DNA from: Mesostigma viride
Lineage: Eukaryota > Streptophyta > Mesostigmatophyceae > Mesostigmatales > Mesostigmataceae
Length of the DNA: 62,000 nt
Direction of reading: 5' to 3'
Assembly: GCA_009746045.1 (NCBI GenBank)
Contig: RPFO01000436.1
Coordinates: 1,241,772 to 1,303,771, forward strand
Under the pieces are notes generated by a model. That model had not been told where the DNA came from and did not search any database. It saw only the letters and a list, made by a program, of their open reading frames with translations. Every line of letters starts with the position of its first letter. Positions within the stretch are counted from its first letter, which is position 1. This document shows, one piece after another, positions 32,601 through 57,900 of this stretch. The translations under genes were made by a program, and so were the position numbers.

Positions 32601-34797
32601 AAAAAATTCAACGCAAAAAATATAGGCTGCAAGAAGTAGCACCAAAAAGAACGCAGAAAACCTGCACTTTGGCATAGAAGTTGAAAAGGACTTGTTTTTT
32701 CTATGCTGAGAGCTTAAGATGCTGAGGGGGGGGGGGGGGGGGGCACAGGGGGGGCCAAAGCAGCAACAGGGGGCCTGGGGCAAACTAGCAGGCAAGGGCA
32801 GCCTTGTGGATGACTTACTTGCAAATGACGAGCAGGACAAACCGCAGCACGGCGGTGACACGGGAGAAGAGCTTGCCCTGGTTGTGCGTTTGCATCTGGT
32901 TCTTGAAGTTGACCCCAATCCACCCAGACACCACCAAGCACGCGGCCTGAGGCGAAAACACACACAAGCAACAGGGCCAAACAGGAGTGTATGGCAACAA
33001 AGAAGCACATCATCACCACATGACCGCTTCTCCTGCAGCAGCGTCTCCCGTTCAGCATTCAGCATGGTGATGCTAAGAATAGGCACAAGCGCGTGAATCC
33101 AGAAACCGCGGCATGTAGCTGCATGCCTGTCGGCGCCATTCAAGTGATGCTTAGTGATTCCATGGCTTGTCTGGTACTTCAAACGTAAAGCACCAGGAGA
33201 GCACAGCACATGAAGGCAGTAAGGGACCCTGTTCACACCCTGCCTGAAAAAACGCATGGGCTGATAAATTTCCAAACCCATTTCCCCATGCAAGCTGTGC
33301 GAATTTGGTGCACACAATGGCCCATAGATCCAGCTACACTTAGGCGAATACTTGAAGTAAGCAGAGGACCTTACTAATTCCATCAAGTCCGTCAAACTGG
33401 CTGACCGCGTACAAGCAACGCATTGCTCAACCGATATGGCTAGGGGCCTGGTCATATATTCATACCAACATTGTGATGCAGTGAGTCAGCCAAGAAGTTA
33501 CGGCATACGCCCCGTGCACATCTATCAGGGCTCCGCATGGCCATGCACAAGTACGCTTGCAGAAAACTCGCCATCATCAGCAAGCAAACATACCACAAGC
33601 GCGATGGTGACGAAAAAGACCACCATGAACGCAGTGCTGCTGCCCTCGGCTGCAGACTTGTAAAGCTGTTCATTAGCGTCCAAATTGCAAGTGCACACGT
33701 GATGGGAAAATGGGGAAAAGTGCCAGCTCAAGTTAGCAGGAAAGGAAAACTGGACGAGGCTTGCAACACCAGTGCAGGGCAGAAATGTATGAATCTAAGA
33801 TAGATCACATGACAAAATGTGTGATATACCCTGGACGGAAACGGATGCAACCACAGTTGGCGATTCCAGAAATTTTGAAGGGAAAGTTGAACAGTAAATA
33901 GCTTGTAAGAAGCTTTCAACTTCAGCCTGTTTGTCTAGTCGGCAACTTCTGCCTTAGGAGGTAATAGAAGTTTCCTCATTTTGTGTCACCCCTCTTAAAC
34001 TCATGAGAATTCAATACGTTCATCTCTTGACAAGTATATCATGCCACTATCAAGGCCTCAGGCGCAGGTCATCACATAAAGCGCATCGAAGAAAATATAT
34101 GCAAATTTAGCAGAATACTATATTGCCATACTGGAGACCAACGCTTTCACAAGCTGCTTTCAAGAATGATCAAAGTCCAATCAGGCACGGCACCCATTGT
34201 GAAAAAAAAGAATTTACCTGAATTCGAAGCAGCCATTTCCAGAACCAATGGTCGTAGTCGATGTCCCAGTTGAGCTTGCTTTCTTGGGCAATTAGCAACA
34301 GAGCCAGCTGTTCCGGACGCAGGAGCGAGATATGATCAAGGATGCAGCAAGAGACAATCTTAGCAGGAAAACTATGCTGGCCTCGCTAGACACGAAAACT
34401 TGACTATCCAAATTGAACAAGACCGCAATTACAACGGGCTGATTACCTGGAGAAAGTCAACGATCACTGTAAGGAGAACCAGCCGAAAGCTACTGGTAAA
34501 TCGCTGCTTCAGCAACGTGTATAGAATGCCATAAATTGCCTCCTGGAATTCAATGGAGGTAGTAACCACGCATACACATTACATCATGGTCAGTAGAATG
34601 ACACCCGACACCGTGAAACGTTGAAATGCCTGAAATAGCAGCGAGAGACGACAGAAATAATGGCCGCCGCAAACCTTAATGCCAGAGTCTTTTTGAAGAA
34701 GCCCCGATACGCCATCGGCATTAATGTCACTCAAACGAGAGTCACCGCTTCGGCGGCTACCTTCACTGGCCACAGAGGCAGCACCGCCCTTCCCCAT
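23661..34797 (-). CDS. Tmc-like (Tiny macrocysts) multi-TM protein with PAS domains, about 1,880 aa
   Basis: Exons, high to low coordinate: 34797-34675, 34542-34447, 34307-34218, 33656-33594, 32946-32819, 32452-32211, 31857-31679, 31223-31108, 30647-30329, 29992-29793, 29206-28487, 28124-27160, 26778-25892, 25464-25149, 24869-23661. All junctions have GT-AG ends and matching phase except 25892/25464 (see findings). Residues 42-350 hold hydrophobic segments (VLLTVIVDFL, VVFFVTIALV, LAGLGVLVAIIFVAMMAILE) in the Tmc pattern EAIYGILYTLLKQR. Residues about 360-620 have the family's FHVEKARS and RVLLKSELAF words. PAS-like modules: about 625-730 (DGIVVINKKGIIQMTN), 735-835, 840-955 (GIMAIDPKGKILNANRLIID), 960-1065 (degenerate), 1070-1180. 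An acidic linker, a TM helix near 1290, TM segments near 1500, 1650 and 1860, and a short C-terminal tail follow. Such proteins are common in green algae and are thought to be membrane sensors; the ligand is unknown. Confidence 0.85.
32727..32745. repeat. Poly-G run in a Tmc/PAS intron
   Basis: Uninterrupted G run of about 17 on the plus strand inside the intron between exons 5 and 6, so a C run in the pre-mRNA. Confidence 0.9.
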
Positions 34798-36230
34798 TTG
34801 CTGTCGGTACCACGGGATTTACATGTTCCCAGGCTACCGTACTCCGATTAACTACAAGGAGGACCAAAATATGGTTTTATTCTTGTCTCTGCTGTTCATT
34901 ATTCATGGCTGCTGTCGGCCTGGCCGGGCTACGTGCTGCAAAAGATCCAGCGTGGTTCTTTTCTGCTTTGTAAATTTGGCTCGACCCGGGTTCGGGCGAC
35001 CAAAAACTTTTTTTACACATGCACGCTGAATCGCTGAACAATCGTATGTGCACGGCCAAGTGCCCCGGCCCCGTTACAGTGCACGTCAAAGAGGCAGATT
35101 TTCTATTTGTTCTCCGCGTGCGATCTGCAGCTGCCGCCTGCCAGCGATGTTGTATTTGACGCAACTTGAATCTCCATGTCATCTCTGAACAGTCCGTCAT
35201 ATCTCGTTGACTACAACGGCTTTCACGGCGCGCGCTGCCGTGTGTACGATCAGATAATCTGCAGAGATAACTGACAATGAGTCAGTGTCAGAAAAGCCGT
35301 CCTGTCCAGCATAGTTTCGCACTTCAAGCCCAAGTTGCGGTCCATTGAACGTTTTCGAATCGCAACATTGATGCCAGGCGCCTGCGCAACTTTGACCGGA
35401 GATCAGCGAATAGGCAGTCGGTTTGACGTGCGCTTTCCCCGAAATCCTTCACTCCTGTTTTTGTCGTACCATCTTGGCCGCAGAGTCAGGAGTTTTGCGC
35501 TAAGATCCATCGTCCAATATGTAGACGCCAATGGGAATTATCTCAGCGCGTCTGCTCTTCACGCACCAGCTCTCCAATTAAATTCTTCTAACCTTTGGCT
35601 CTTCCGAGAATGGGCTCCGCCGGACTATAGGGATACTACTGTGACGTGTACGGTTGCCACGACAGTACAACTGTCAACAGAAGCCGCCCATGTGGAATAA
35701 ACACAACTCAACTCAACGCCCAATGTGCGGCGTGGGACTCAGCAACAAACACAAACAACAACGGTATCCTGGTACGTGGCAACCTCCTAGCGGTGCATCT
35801 TCTATCATGGGATGGTCGATATTGTGCTTGCAGCCCATGTTGCAGCCTGTAAAGACCAGCGGTTTGGGGCACGTGATTTACTTATGCCAACACGGCTCAA
35901 CCACGTCTTATGCCAACACGGCTCACCACGGTTGTACAGTAGGTGGATGCAGGGTGGATGTGGGAAATGGGGTATCCCGTCCCCGCCCGAACGTAATGAA
36001 GCGAGCTCCGTGCATGCGAAGGCGCCAGGTTGTATGCCAATTACTTAACAATTAAGCAGCTGGGGAGTTGGTTCAGTAACAGGACGAAAGAGCTAGCATG
36101 GCGTGGCTGGTATTGCCAACTTTTGGCGATGACACTTATCCATGGCGTTCAGATCGGTCTCAAGGTATTTAGCAGAAGGAATATGATTAGATCGTCGAAA
36201 CATGAAGCACGTTGACTGAGGGTGAAGGTG
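34798..36230. promoter_or_regulatory. Head-to-head intergenic region
   Basis: Separates the start codons of the minus-strand Tmc/PAS gene and the plus-strand ABC transporter gene, so it must contain both promoters and 5' leaders. A roughly 25-bp imperfect tandem duplication with TTATGCCAACACGGCTCA lies at about 35880-35930. No convincing TATA box or coding exon was found. Confidence 0.45.
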
Positions 36231-49840
<13,610 letters not shown>

Positions 49841-50703
49841 GGCGGGGGGACTCCCTGTAGTTTATTGATGCCCTGAGCAAAAACTTTTGCTATTGACATC
49901 TTTTCCTGCCAAAAATCACATATTTAGTTGTTAAACACGATTTGGTATCACATTTCAAGGATGCTGGGTGCTCGCTTGACAACTGGCAGCAGATTACTGG
50001 CGATAACCTGCCTTTTGGGAAACATCTTATGTGTTTGGCGGTGGTGACGTCAGACTTTGGAATCCTGGGTGGCGTGAGCATGTGACTGTGTCCTCGGATA
50101 TGATGCTCCATTCGTAAGGGGTCGGCATTTTAGCATGTCAATTGGATCCCTGCTGTACGCCTGAAGCTAGGTAAGAGGTTAATCTTCGGTGAAGTTACTC
50201 TAAAGTACGCTTAGAAGGACTGATCTTTTAGAGTAGTTGGCTAGCTGGATTCGGAGTGTGCATGGAGACACCGCTGAAGGGAGGTGAAAACACGCTGCAG
50301 GACTACAACGATGACATCCCGAAAATGATTGTGAAATGAGACCTGAAAACATGATTTTTGTTATTGTATGATTCACTCGCAAGTCGACCCTCTTTCTACT
50401 GTGGCAATCTACTTAGGGAAGAGATTCTCAACCCCTGATAAGGTGCATTTAAATGTCTAACATTGTTGAGACTCTTCACCTTTTGAGTGTTGGTATGACA
50501 TATCTACAGATCAACAGCATGGGTCCCTTATAAAAATCAAGGAGACAACCAGAAATATGGCTTTATGTGGCTCAGTTTGCCAGTGATACAACTATTTTTT
50601 AACAAAACAGATGGGCAAAGATCTTTAGTTATGCTCTATAAGCTCAGAGAGCCAATTTTTGGTAGTCCATACTCCATGCAGTCTTTTCAGTCTAGCGGTC
50701 AGC
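49841..50703. other. Downstream of ABC gene: 3' UTR and spacer
   Basis: AT-richer sequence without a recognisable gene. CAAGGAGACAACCAG at 50538-50552 is a minimal stub of element S. Confidence 0.5.
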
Positions 50704-51283
50704 CAATTAATTAATTAAATAAACTCGTGCTCCCGTTGGGGAGTCACGGAGCATTAACCCCGATGGATGGATGGATGGATGGGTGCAAACAGTCCTACCG
50801 GTCTAATCTATCTACATCGGCTACATACTACATCTATCTAACAGCATTCTAACTACAACATCTATCTAGGCAGCCGCATGCTGCCCTAGGGGAGCGCTGT
50901 CTGGCGTGCCTCCCACGGGATTGCACACGCGGGCGCTTCCCCACTAGCTGGGGGGGGCTCGTTGTCCTCTATGACCTGGGCCCACTTGGCCTTGTCCATC
51001 ATCTTCTTCCAAATCACCGAGAGGCCTAGGCCCCCCATGTCCTCTACTAGCTGTTCTTTGAAGGTGCGGGCCTTGCGGCGTCTAACATCACTGGGCCCAG
51101 CCCACGTCAGGAGGTGCCGGCCAGGCTGGGCTGGTCGCAGTCCTGCGGGGGGGCCACGTGAGGTGTCTACCTGGTTGGTGCGAGCTAGGTGCCCTACTAG
51201 CTGCAGGCGTCGTTGCTTAATGGTGCTGGTGATATAGGGCATGCCCTGGTACAGGTCCTCATTGCGGACATGAGCAGCATATC
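50704..51283 (-). mobile_element. Family D copy D5, 5'-truncated LINE
   Basis: Tail, hairpin (50730-50743), short (GATG)n, 3' UTR and a C-terminal coding segment reading [57 protein letters not shown] and [20 protein letters not shown]. At about 51283 the coding sequence meets the (GATG)n array directly. Confidence 0.9.
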
Positions 51284-52410
51284 CGATCGATGGATGGATG
51301 GATGGATGGATGGATGGATGGATGGATGGATGGATGGATGGATGGATGGATGGATGGATGGATGGATGGATGGATGGATGGATGGATGGATGGATGGATG
51401 GATGGATGGATGGATGGATGGATGGATGGATGGATGGATGGATGGATGGATGGATGGATGGATGGATGGATGGATGGATGGATGGATGGATGGATGGATG
51501 GATGGATGGATGGATGGATGGATGGATGGATGGATGGATGGATGGATGGATGGATGGATGGATGGATGGATGGATGGATGGATGGATGGATGGATGGATG
51601 GATGGATGGATGGATGGATGGATGGATGGATGGATGGATGGATGGATGGATGGATGGATGGATGGATGGATGGATGGATGGATGGATGGATGGATGGATG
51701 GATGGATGGATGGATGGATGGATGGATGGATGGATGGATGGATGGATGGATGGATGGATGGATGGATGGATGGATGGATGGATGGATGGATGGATGGATG
51801 GATGGATGGATGGATGGATGGATGGATGGATGGATGGATGGATGGATGGATGGATGGATGGATGGATGGATGGATGGATGGATGGATGGATGGATGGATG
51901 GATGGATGGATGGATGGATGGATGGATGGATGGATGGATGGATGGATGGATGGATGGATGGATGGATGGATGGATGGATGGATGGATGGATGGATGGATG
52001 GATGGATGGATGGATGGATGGATGGATGGATGGATGGATGGATGGATGGATGGATGGATGGATGGATGGATGGATGGATGGATGGATGGATGGATGGATG
52101 GATGGATGGATGGATGGATGGATGGATGGATGGATGGATGGATGGATGGATGGATGGATGGATGGATGGATGGATGGATGGATGGATGGATGGATGGATG
52201 GATGGATGGATGGATGGATGGATGGATGGATGGATGGATGGATGGATGGATGGATGGATGGATGGATGGATGGATGGATGGATGGATGGATGGATGGATG
52301 GATGGATGGATGGATGGATGGATGGATGGATGGATGGATGGATGGATGGATGGATGGATGGATGGATGGATGGATGGATGGATGGATGGATGGATGGATG
52401 GATGGATGGA
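51284..52410. repeat. (GATG)n microsatellite, about 280 units
   Basis: About 1.12 kb of essentially uninterrupted GATG between D5 and repeat F2. Confidence 0.99.
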
Positions 52411-52960
52411 TACATTTCTTGTTTTTGGTCCATCGGAGTTCGTTCCCACCAAGAGAAACATTTATTTTACATTTTTGTGTGCTAGGCTTTATACGGACAG
52501 CCTATACCACACCTTCAAACTCAGTGCACATCATTGTCAAGTTGGTTATTGTAGCACCATGCTGGGGGCCCAGCATACTCGAACACAAGGTGTTGCCCCT
52601 CTGAGCAGCGTGGGTGGGTGGGTGGGAGCTGAAAAGAGGCCTCCCTACGTCCCCTAGTAACACCACTCTAAGTACTGACTATCATTCACATTGCGCCACG
52701 CAGGCCTGCCGGCTGGCGCAAGTACAAGGTGACTGACTGCCCATCACAGTTGCGCCACGCCTGGCGGCTAGCGCAGGTACAAGGTCTAGTGACGTACGTT
52801 AGAAGCTACCTAGGCCTGCACTCCGGAACCACACTCAGCCGCAAAAAGGGCCGGCCGGTGCAGTACCCTCGTGACAAGCGCTAGTCTTACGCTACCTACG
52901 GCAGGTCGGTCCCCTTTGAGCCCGTCCACGCATCATATATAAAACGAGCGAAGCTCAACA
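52411..52960 (+). repeat. Repeat F, copy 2
   Basis: Full copy, about 550 bp, from TACATTTCTTG to GCGAAGCTCAACA, with the ATATATAAAA box near the right end. Copy 3 follows after 2 bp. Confidence 0.8.
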
Positions 52961-52962
52961 AA

Positions 52963-54523
52963 TACATTTCTTGTTTTTGGTCCATTGGAGTTCCTTCCCA
53001 CCAAGAGAAACATTTATTTTACATTTTTGTGTGCTAGGCTTTATTATACGGACAGCCTATACCACACCTTCAAACTCAGTGCACATCATTATCAAGTTGG
53101 TTATTGTAGCACCATGCTGGGGGCCCAGCATACTCGAACACAAGGTGTTGCCCCCACACCTCCTACCTGGCCACCAAGGCTATCGCTAACCTTGGTGCCG
53201 AGTTTCTTTCCGCCCCTGGCCCCCCTCCCGCATGCTGCCGCGGCTGTACTGCCGCCCCCGTGTGGCCGCTACGGTTTCCCGGCGGACGCAGGGCGGCACC
53301 CATGTCGTTCCCCCCCGTTAGGGGGGCGGTTTCCAGCGGCTGCTCATTAGGCCTTACGCCCCTGGACCGTCTCTCACAAGCCCAGGACCCATCACCAGCC
53401 CCACCCCTGAGGCTGGGATTTCCCGGCATTGAAGCCATCGTGGCGATAGGCCCTCTACCCTACCAAGGCTTGGCTTGGAAACTGCTTAGCCAAGGCCCGA
53501 CCAGGGCTTGTGTTTTGTAGGAAATTTTTTTATGGCATAGATATGCCCCCCTGGCTGAACCGAACTCTTTATCGCTTTTCCTATAATGCATCATACAGGA
53601 TAAAAACAAGGCGATAAAACAGCAAGAATTTCAGCCCCGCCAGGCGAACATTCTTTGCTGAAAAACTGGGCAATGATGAAGAGCGCGCTCCTCCCACCAA
53701 GATTCGCTCCAGCCCCGCATCCTCCCCGAAACTCCCGTCTGGCCACAGGCCGAAAGATCGGGTCCGCTGTCAGGCTCCTGGCAGTTATGGGCTACCCTGG
53801 CACCCCGCGCTAGCCATCTCCACGTTTAAGGCAGATTCGCCTCCACCTGTGATTCTTTCCACCGTAGCCGCTGGCCCTGGCCTGTATGGCTCCTTCCCTG
53901 ACGTTGTCCGACTAAAACGCAGCTTCCCCAGTGTCAGGAAGCTGCTTGCCGCACCCAGGGGTAGAGGGGAATCGTCAGTGGGCCCAGCGCCGGAAATCAC
54001 ACCCTTTTACTCAATCGTAGAGCCCCCCACCCAACAACCATTACCGTGGCCTGTAACGGTAGGTGGCGAACATAAAGAACTTTATTCCAGGCCTCTCCAC
54101 GCCCGGAGAGGCCGATAGCATCGTCTTACATTCAGCGCAGCCGCCATAGCGGCCAGCCGACCTTGCCAGCAAATGCTGGGATCAAGTTGCGAAGCTGAAA
54201 AGAGGCCTCCCTACGTCCCCTACACCACTCTAAGTACTGACTATCATTCACATTGCGCCACGCAGGCCTGCCGGCTGGCGCAAGTACAAGGTGACTGACT
54301 GCCCATCACAGTTGCGCCACGCCTGGCGGCTAGCGCAGGTACAAGGTCTAGTGACATACGTTAGAAGCTACCTAGGCCTGCACTCCGGAACCACACTCAG
54401 CCGCAAAAAGGGCCGGCCGGTGCAGTACCCTCGTGACAAGCGCTAGTCTTACGCTACCTACGGCAGGTCGGTCCCCTTTGAGCCCGTCCACGCGTCATAT
54501 ATAAAACGAGCGAAGCTCAACAA
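52963..54523 (+). repeat. Repeat F, copy 3, split by a 1-kb unknown insertion
   Basis: Left part 52963-53151, right part 54191-54523. About 35 bp of F sequence present in copy 2 is missing at the junction. Confidence 0.75.
53152..54190. other. Unclassified 1.04-kb insertion in repeat F
   Basis: Flanked by GTTGC at 53147-53151 and 54186-54190, a possible 5-bp target duplication. It contains a GC-rich inverted repeat, GGCCTCTCCACGCCCGGAGAGGCC-like, near 54090-54115. No terminal inverted repeats, open frame of note or second copy in this window. Confidence 0.5.
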
Positions 54524-55689
54524 ATGGATGGATGGATGGATGGATGGATGGATGGATGGATGGATGGATGGATGGATGGATGGATGGATGGATGGATGGA
54601 TGGATGGATGGATCAGATGGATGGATGGATGGATGGATGGATGGATGGATGGATGGATGGATGGATGGATGGATGGATGGATGGATGGATGGATGGATGG
54701 ATGGATGGATGGATGGATGGATGGATGGATGGATGGATGGATGGATGGATGGATGGATGGATGGATGGATGGATGGATGGATGGATGGATGGATGGATGG
54801 ATGGATGGATGGATGGATGGATGGATGGATGGATGGATGGATGGATGGATGGATGGATGGATGGATGGATGGATGGATGGATGGATGGATGGATGGATGG
54901 ATGGATGGATGGATGGATGGATGGATGGATGGATGGATGGATGGATGGATGGATGGATGGATGGATGGATGGATGGATGGATGGATGGATGGATGGATGG
55001 ATGGATGGATGGATGGATGGATGGATGGATGGATGGATGGATGGATGGATGGATGGATGGATGGATGGATGGATGGATGGATGGATGGATGGATGGATGG
55101 ATGGATGGATGGATGGATGGATGGATGGATGGATGGATGGATGGATGGATGGATGGATGGATGGATGGATGGATGGATGGATGGATGGATGGATGGATGG
55201 ATGGATGGATGGATGGATGGATGGATGGATGGATGGATGGATGGATGGATGGATGGATGGATGGATGGATGGATGGATGGATGGGTGGGTGGGTGGGTGG
55301 GTGGGGGGGGGGGGGGGGGGGGAGGGAGGGAGGAGGGAGGGAGGGAGGGAGGGAGGGAGGGAGGGAGGGAGGGAGGGAGGGAGGGAGGGAGGGAGGGAGG
55401 GAGGGAGGGAGGGAGGGAGGAGGGAGGGAGGGAGGGAGGGAGGAGGGAGGAGGGAGGGAGGGAGGGAGGGAGGGAGGGAGGGAGGGAGGAGGGAGGGAGG
55501 GAGGGAGGGAGGGAGGGAGGGAGGGAGGGAGGGAGGGAGGGAGGGAGGAGGGAGGGAGGGAGGGAGGGAGGGAGGGAGGGAGGGAGGGAGGGAGGGAGGG
55601 AGGGAGGGAGGGAGGAGGGAGGGAGGGAGGGAGGGAGGGAGGGAGGGAGGGAGGGAGGGAGGGAGGGAGGGAGGGAGGGAGGGAGGGAT
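54524..55689. repeat. (TGGA)n then (GGGT)n, poly-G and (GGGA)n
   Basis: (TGGA)n at about 54524-55283 with one CAGATGG interruption near 54613, then (GGGT)n to 55303, a G run to about 55321, and (GGGA)n with scattered 3-nt slips to 55689. The sequence to the right (55690-55740) resembles the D 3' UTR (ACTACCGGTCTAATCTAT), so the array sits where family D has its short (GATG)n. Confidence 0.97.
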
Positions 55690-55833
55690 GGGTACACGCA
55701 ATACTACCGGTCTAATCTATATCTACATCAACAACGGTCAGCCAAACGGATACATTTGTAAAAAATTATTCCCACAAACTCTCGCGGATAATCTAGAGTG
55801 CAATTTCATGTCATCTTCACGTATGTAGGATAG

Positions 55834-56796
55834 TTAATTAATTAGTTAATTAGACTCGTGCTCCCGTTGGGGAGTCACGGAGCATTAACCCCGATGGATG
55901 GATGGATGGGTGCAAACAGTCCTACCGGTCTAATCTATCTACATCGGCTACATACTACATCTATCTAACAGCATTCTAACTACAACATCTATCTAGGCAG
56001 CCGCATGCTGCCCTAGGGGAGCGCTGTCTGGCGTGCCTCCCACGGGATTGCACACGCGGGCGCTTCCCCACTAGCTGGGGGGGGCTCGTTGTCCTCTATG
56101 ACCTGGGCCCACTTGGCCTTGTCCATCATCTTCTTCCAAATCACCGAGAGGCCTAGGCCCCCCATGTCCTCTACTAGCTGTTCTTTGAAGGTGCGGGCCT
56201 TGCGGCGTCTAACATCACTGGGCCCAGCCCACGTCAGGAGGTGCCGGCCAGGCTGGGCTGGTCGCAGTCCTGCGGGGGGGCCACGTGAGGTGTCTACCTG
56301 GTTGGTGCGAGCTAGGTGCCCTACTAGCTGCAGGCGTCGCTGCTTAATGGTGCTGGTGATATAGAGCATGCCCTGGTACAGGTCCTCATTGCGGACATGA
56401 GCAGCATATCCTACTCTGAAAATGGAACGCAGCATGTTGGTGACCGCGCCGTCCAGCTTGCGGGCCAGGTCGGCGGTGAGGGTCCACGTCTCGGCCCCAT
56501 CCATACGTGAGAACAGGAAGGACGAGGACCTTGAACAGGTCCTGTTTCTCGATCTTGCCCAGGGGCTTGCGCCACAGGGCCCGGTACTGGCGTAAAGCGT
56601 GCCAGGCGAGGGAGATGCGATGGTCCACATCAACCTCGCAGCTGGGGAGCAGGCTGCCCAGCAGCTTGACGCGGTCCCGATACAGGACTTGAGAGCCGTC
56701 GAGAAGATAGAGGGGCGGCGGTGAGTTGGTGAGCCCAACTGCCAGGGCCTCTGTCTTCTTGCTGACCTCAAGCCCCACTGCACGGGCCTCGATAGT
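55834..56796 (-). mobile_element. Family D copy D6, 5'-truncated LINE, longest D copy
   Basis: Tail, hairpin (55861-55874), (GATG)n, 3' UTR, then coding in minus orientation: the same C-terminus as D5 continuing upstream through LARKLDGAVTNMLRSIFRVG, a frame shift near 56515, then RVKLLGSLLPSCEVDVDHRI and EARAVGLEVSKKTEALAVGL. This starts just after the YADD core in LINE-A coordinates. It supplies the best D-family sequence in the window. Confidence 0.9.
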
Positions 56797-56889
56797 TGTA
56801 ATAGAATCAGAACGCAACAGACATAGTCATTAAATGTAGTCGATATCGATCCTATCACATGTTGTCGAGGAACCTATGTATAATGTAAC

Positions 56890-57165
56890 AATTAATTAAT
56901 TAATTGATTAATTAATTAAACTCGTGCTCCCGTTGGGGAGTCACGGAGCACCGAAGTGCTTTTAATCCCTGTGTGTGCACTACAGGAGAAAGGGCAGAGA
57001 CCCCCAGTCTCCTTCATGCCAAAGGCATGCCACAGCTGCAATCGGGCGCGGCTAGCTAAAAGGACAGGCTAACGATCCGGCAAACTGTGGGTGCAATAAG
57101 ACCCATGTGAGCATATCATAGCAAGGAGCGTGGGCAGGTAATCTGAACATGGCCAGGGCGTAGCA
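56890..57165 (-). mobile_element. Family E, 3' end copy 2
   Basis: Reverse complement of the copy at 11270-11519, with (ATTA)n tail, hairpin at 56927-56940 and GCACCGAAGTGCTTTTAATCC. Confidence 0.78.
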
Positions 57166-57395
57166 TGGCTGTACTAGGACTAGGCTGAGGCTATGGCTGG
57201 TTGTGTACCGTGCGTTGGCGGCACGTGACTAGGTGTGTTGGCACAGCTAGGCAACATCCTAGGCATGGCTGCCTTAGCGGCAGTGACTACCAATGGTTAC
57301 AAGCTAGGGCTATTGCTATTCTAGCCCGCTGGGGGCGTCCACATCTGTAATAATGTAACAAGATCAGCCTATCTATACCCACTCTAGCCTTAGTA
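57166..57395. other. Short spacer, nothing recognised
   Basis: No open frame or repeat match. GGCTA/TAGCC words become frequent towards the right, leading into the TAGCC array. Confidence 0.5.
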
Positions 57396-57671
57396 TAGTA
57401 GCCTAGCCTAGCCTAGCCTAGCCTAGCCTAGCCTAGCCTAGCCTAGCTGCCTAGCCTAGCCTAGCCTAGCCTATAGCCTAGCCTATAGCCTAGCCTAGCC
57501 TAGCCTAGCCTAGCCTAGCCTAGCCTAGCCTAGCCTAGCCTCGCCTCGCCTAGCCTAGCCTAGCCTAGCCTAGCCTCGCCTCGCCTCGCCTAGCCTAGCC
57601 TAGCCTAGCCTAGCCTAGCCTAGCCTAGCCTAGCCTAGCCTAGCCTAGCCTAGCCTAGCCTAGCCTAGCCT
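57396..57671. repeat. (TAGCC)n pentanucleotide array, about 55 units
   Basis: Nearly pure TAGCC with occasional TCGCC variants and two short CTATAGCC interruptions. Confidence 0.98.
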
Positions 57672-57684
57672 CTAGTGACTATAT

Positions 57685-57900
57685 CAAGGAGACAACCAGC
57701 GCAGGCCGGAAATCAGGAGAATCCGGACCATGGTAGCTCGAGCCTGCCGTTATGCTGTCCGGCGTTTTCGAGTCGTTCAGGATGATGAATATGAATGGAG
57801 ATGGAAATGTGTAGCCTTGTGCATTGAAATTTTGGCTGGCTTACGTGTAGAGCGACTAGATGACCTAGACGGTGGAGCCCGCGGAAATAGCTTGCTTGAT
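57685..57900 (-). mobile_element. Element S, longest copy
   Basis: Starts CAAGGAGACAACCAGCGCAG as read on the plus strand and matches 22508-22705 over its full length. It may extend beyond 57900 (…TCGAGCCTAACTGG), where no second copy is available for comparison. Confidence 0.7.

Noticed and set aside
35335-35700. 121-codon frame in the head-to-head intergenic region
   Set aside because: No domain, no splice context and no distinct coding composition.
51213-52657. Long open frames of repeated WMDG or HPSI in the GATG arrays (also 54495-55828)
   Set aside because: A 4-bp repeat without stops is open in every frame on both strands by construction. No start context, domain or codon signal.
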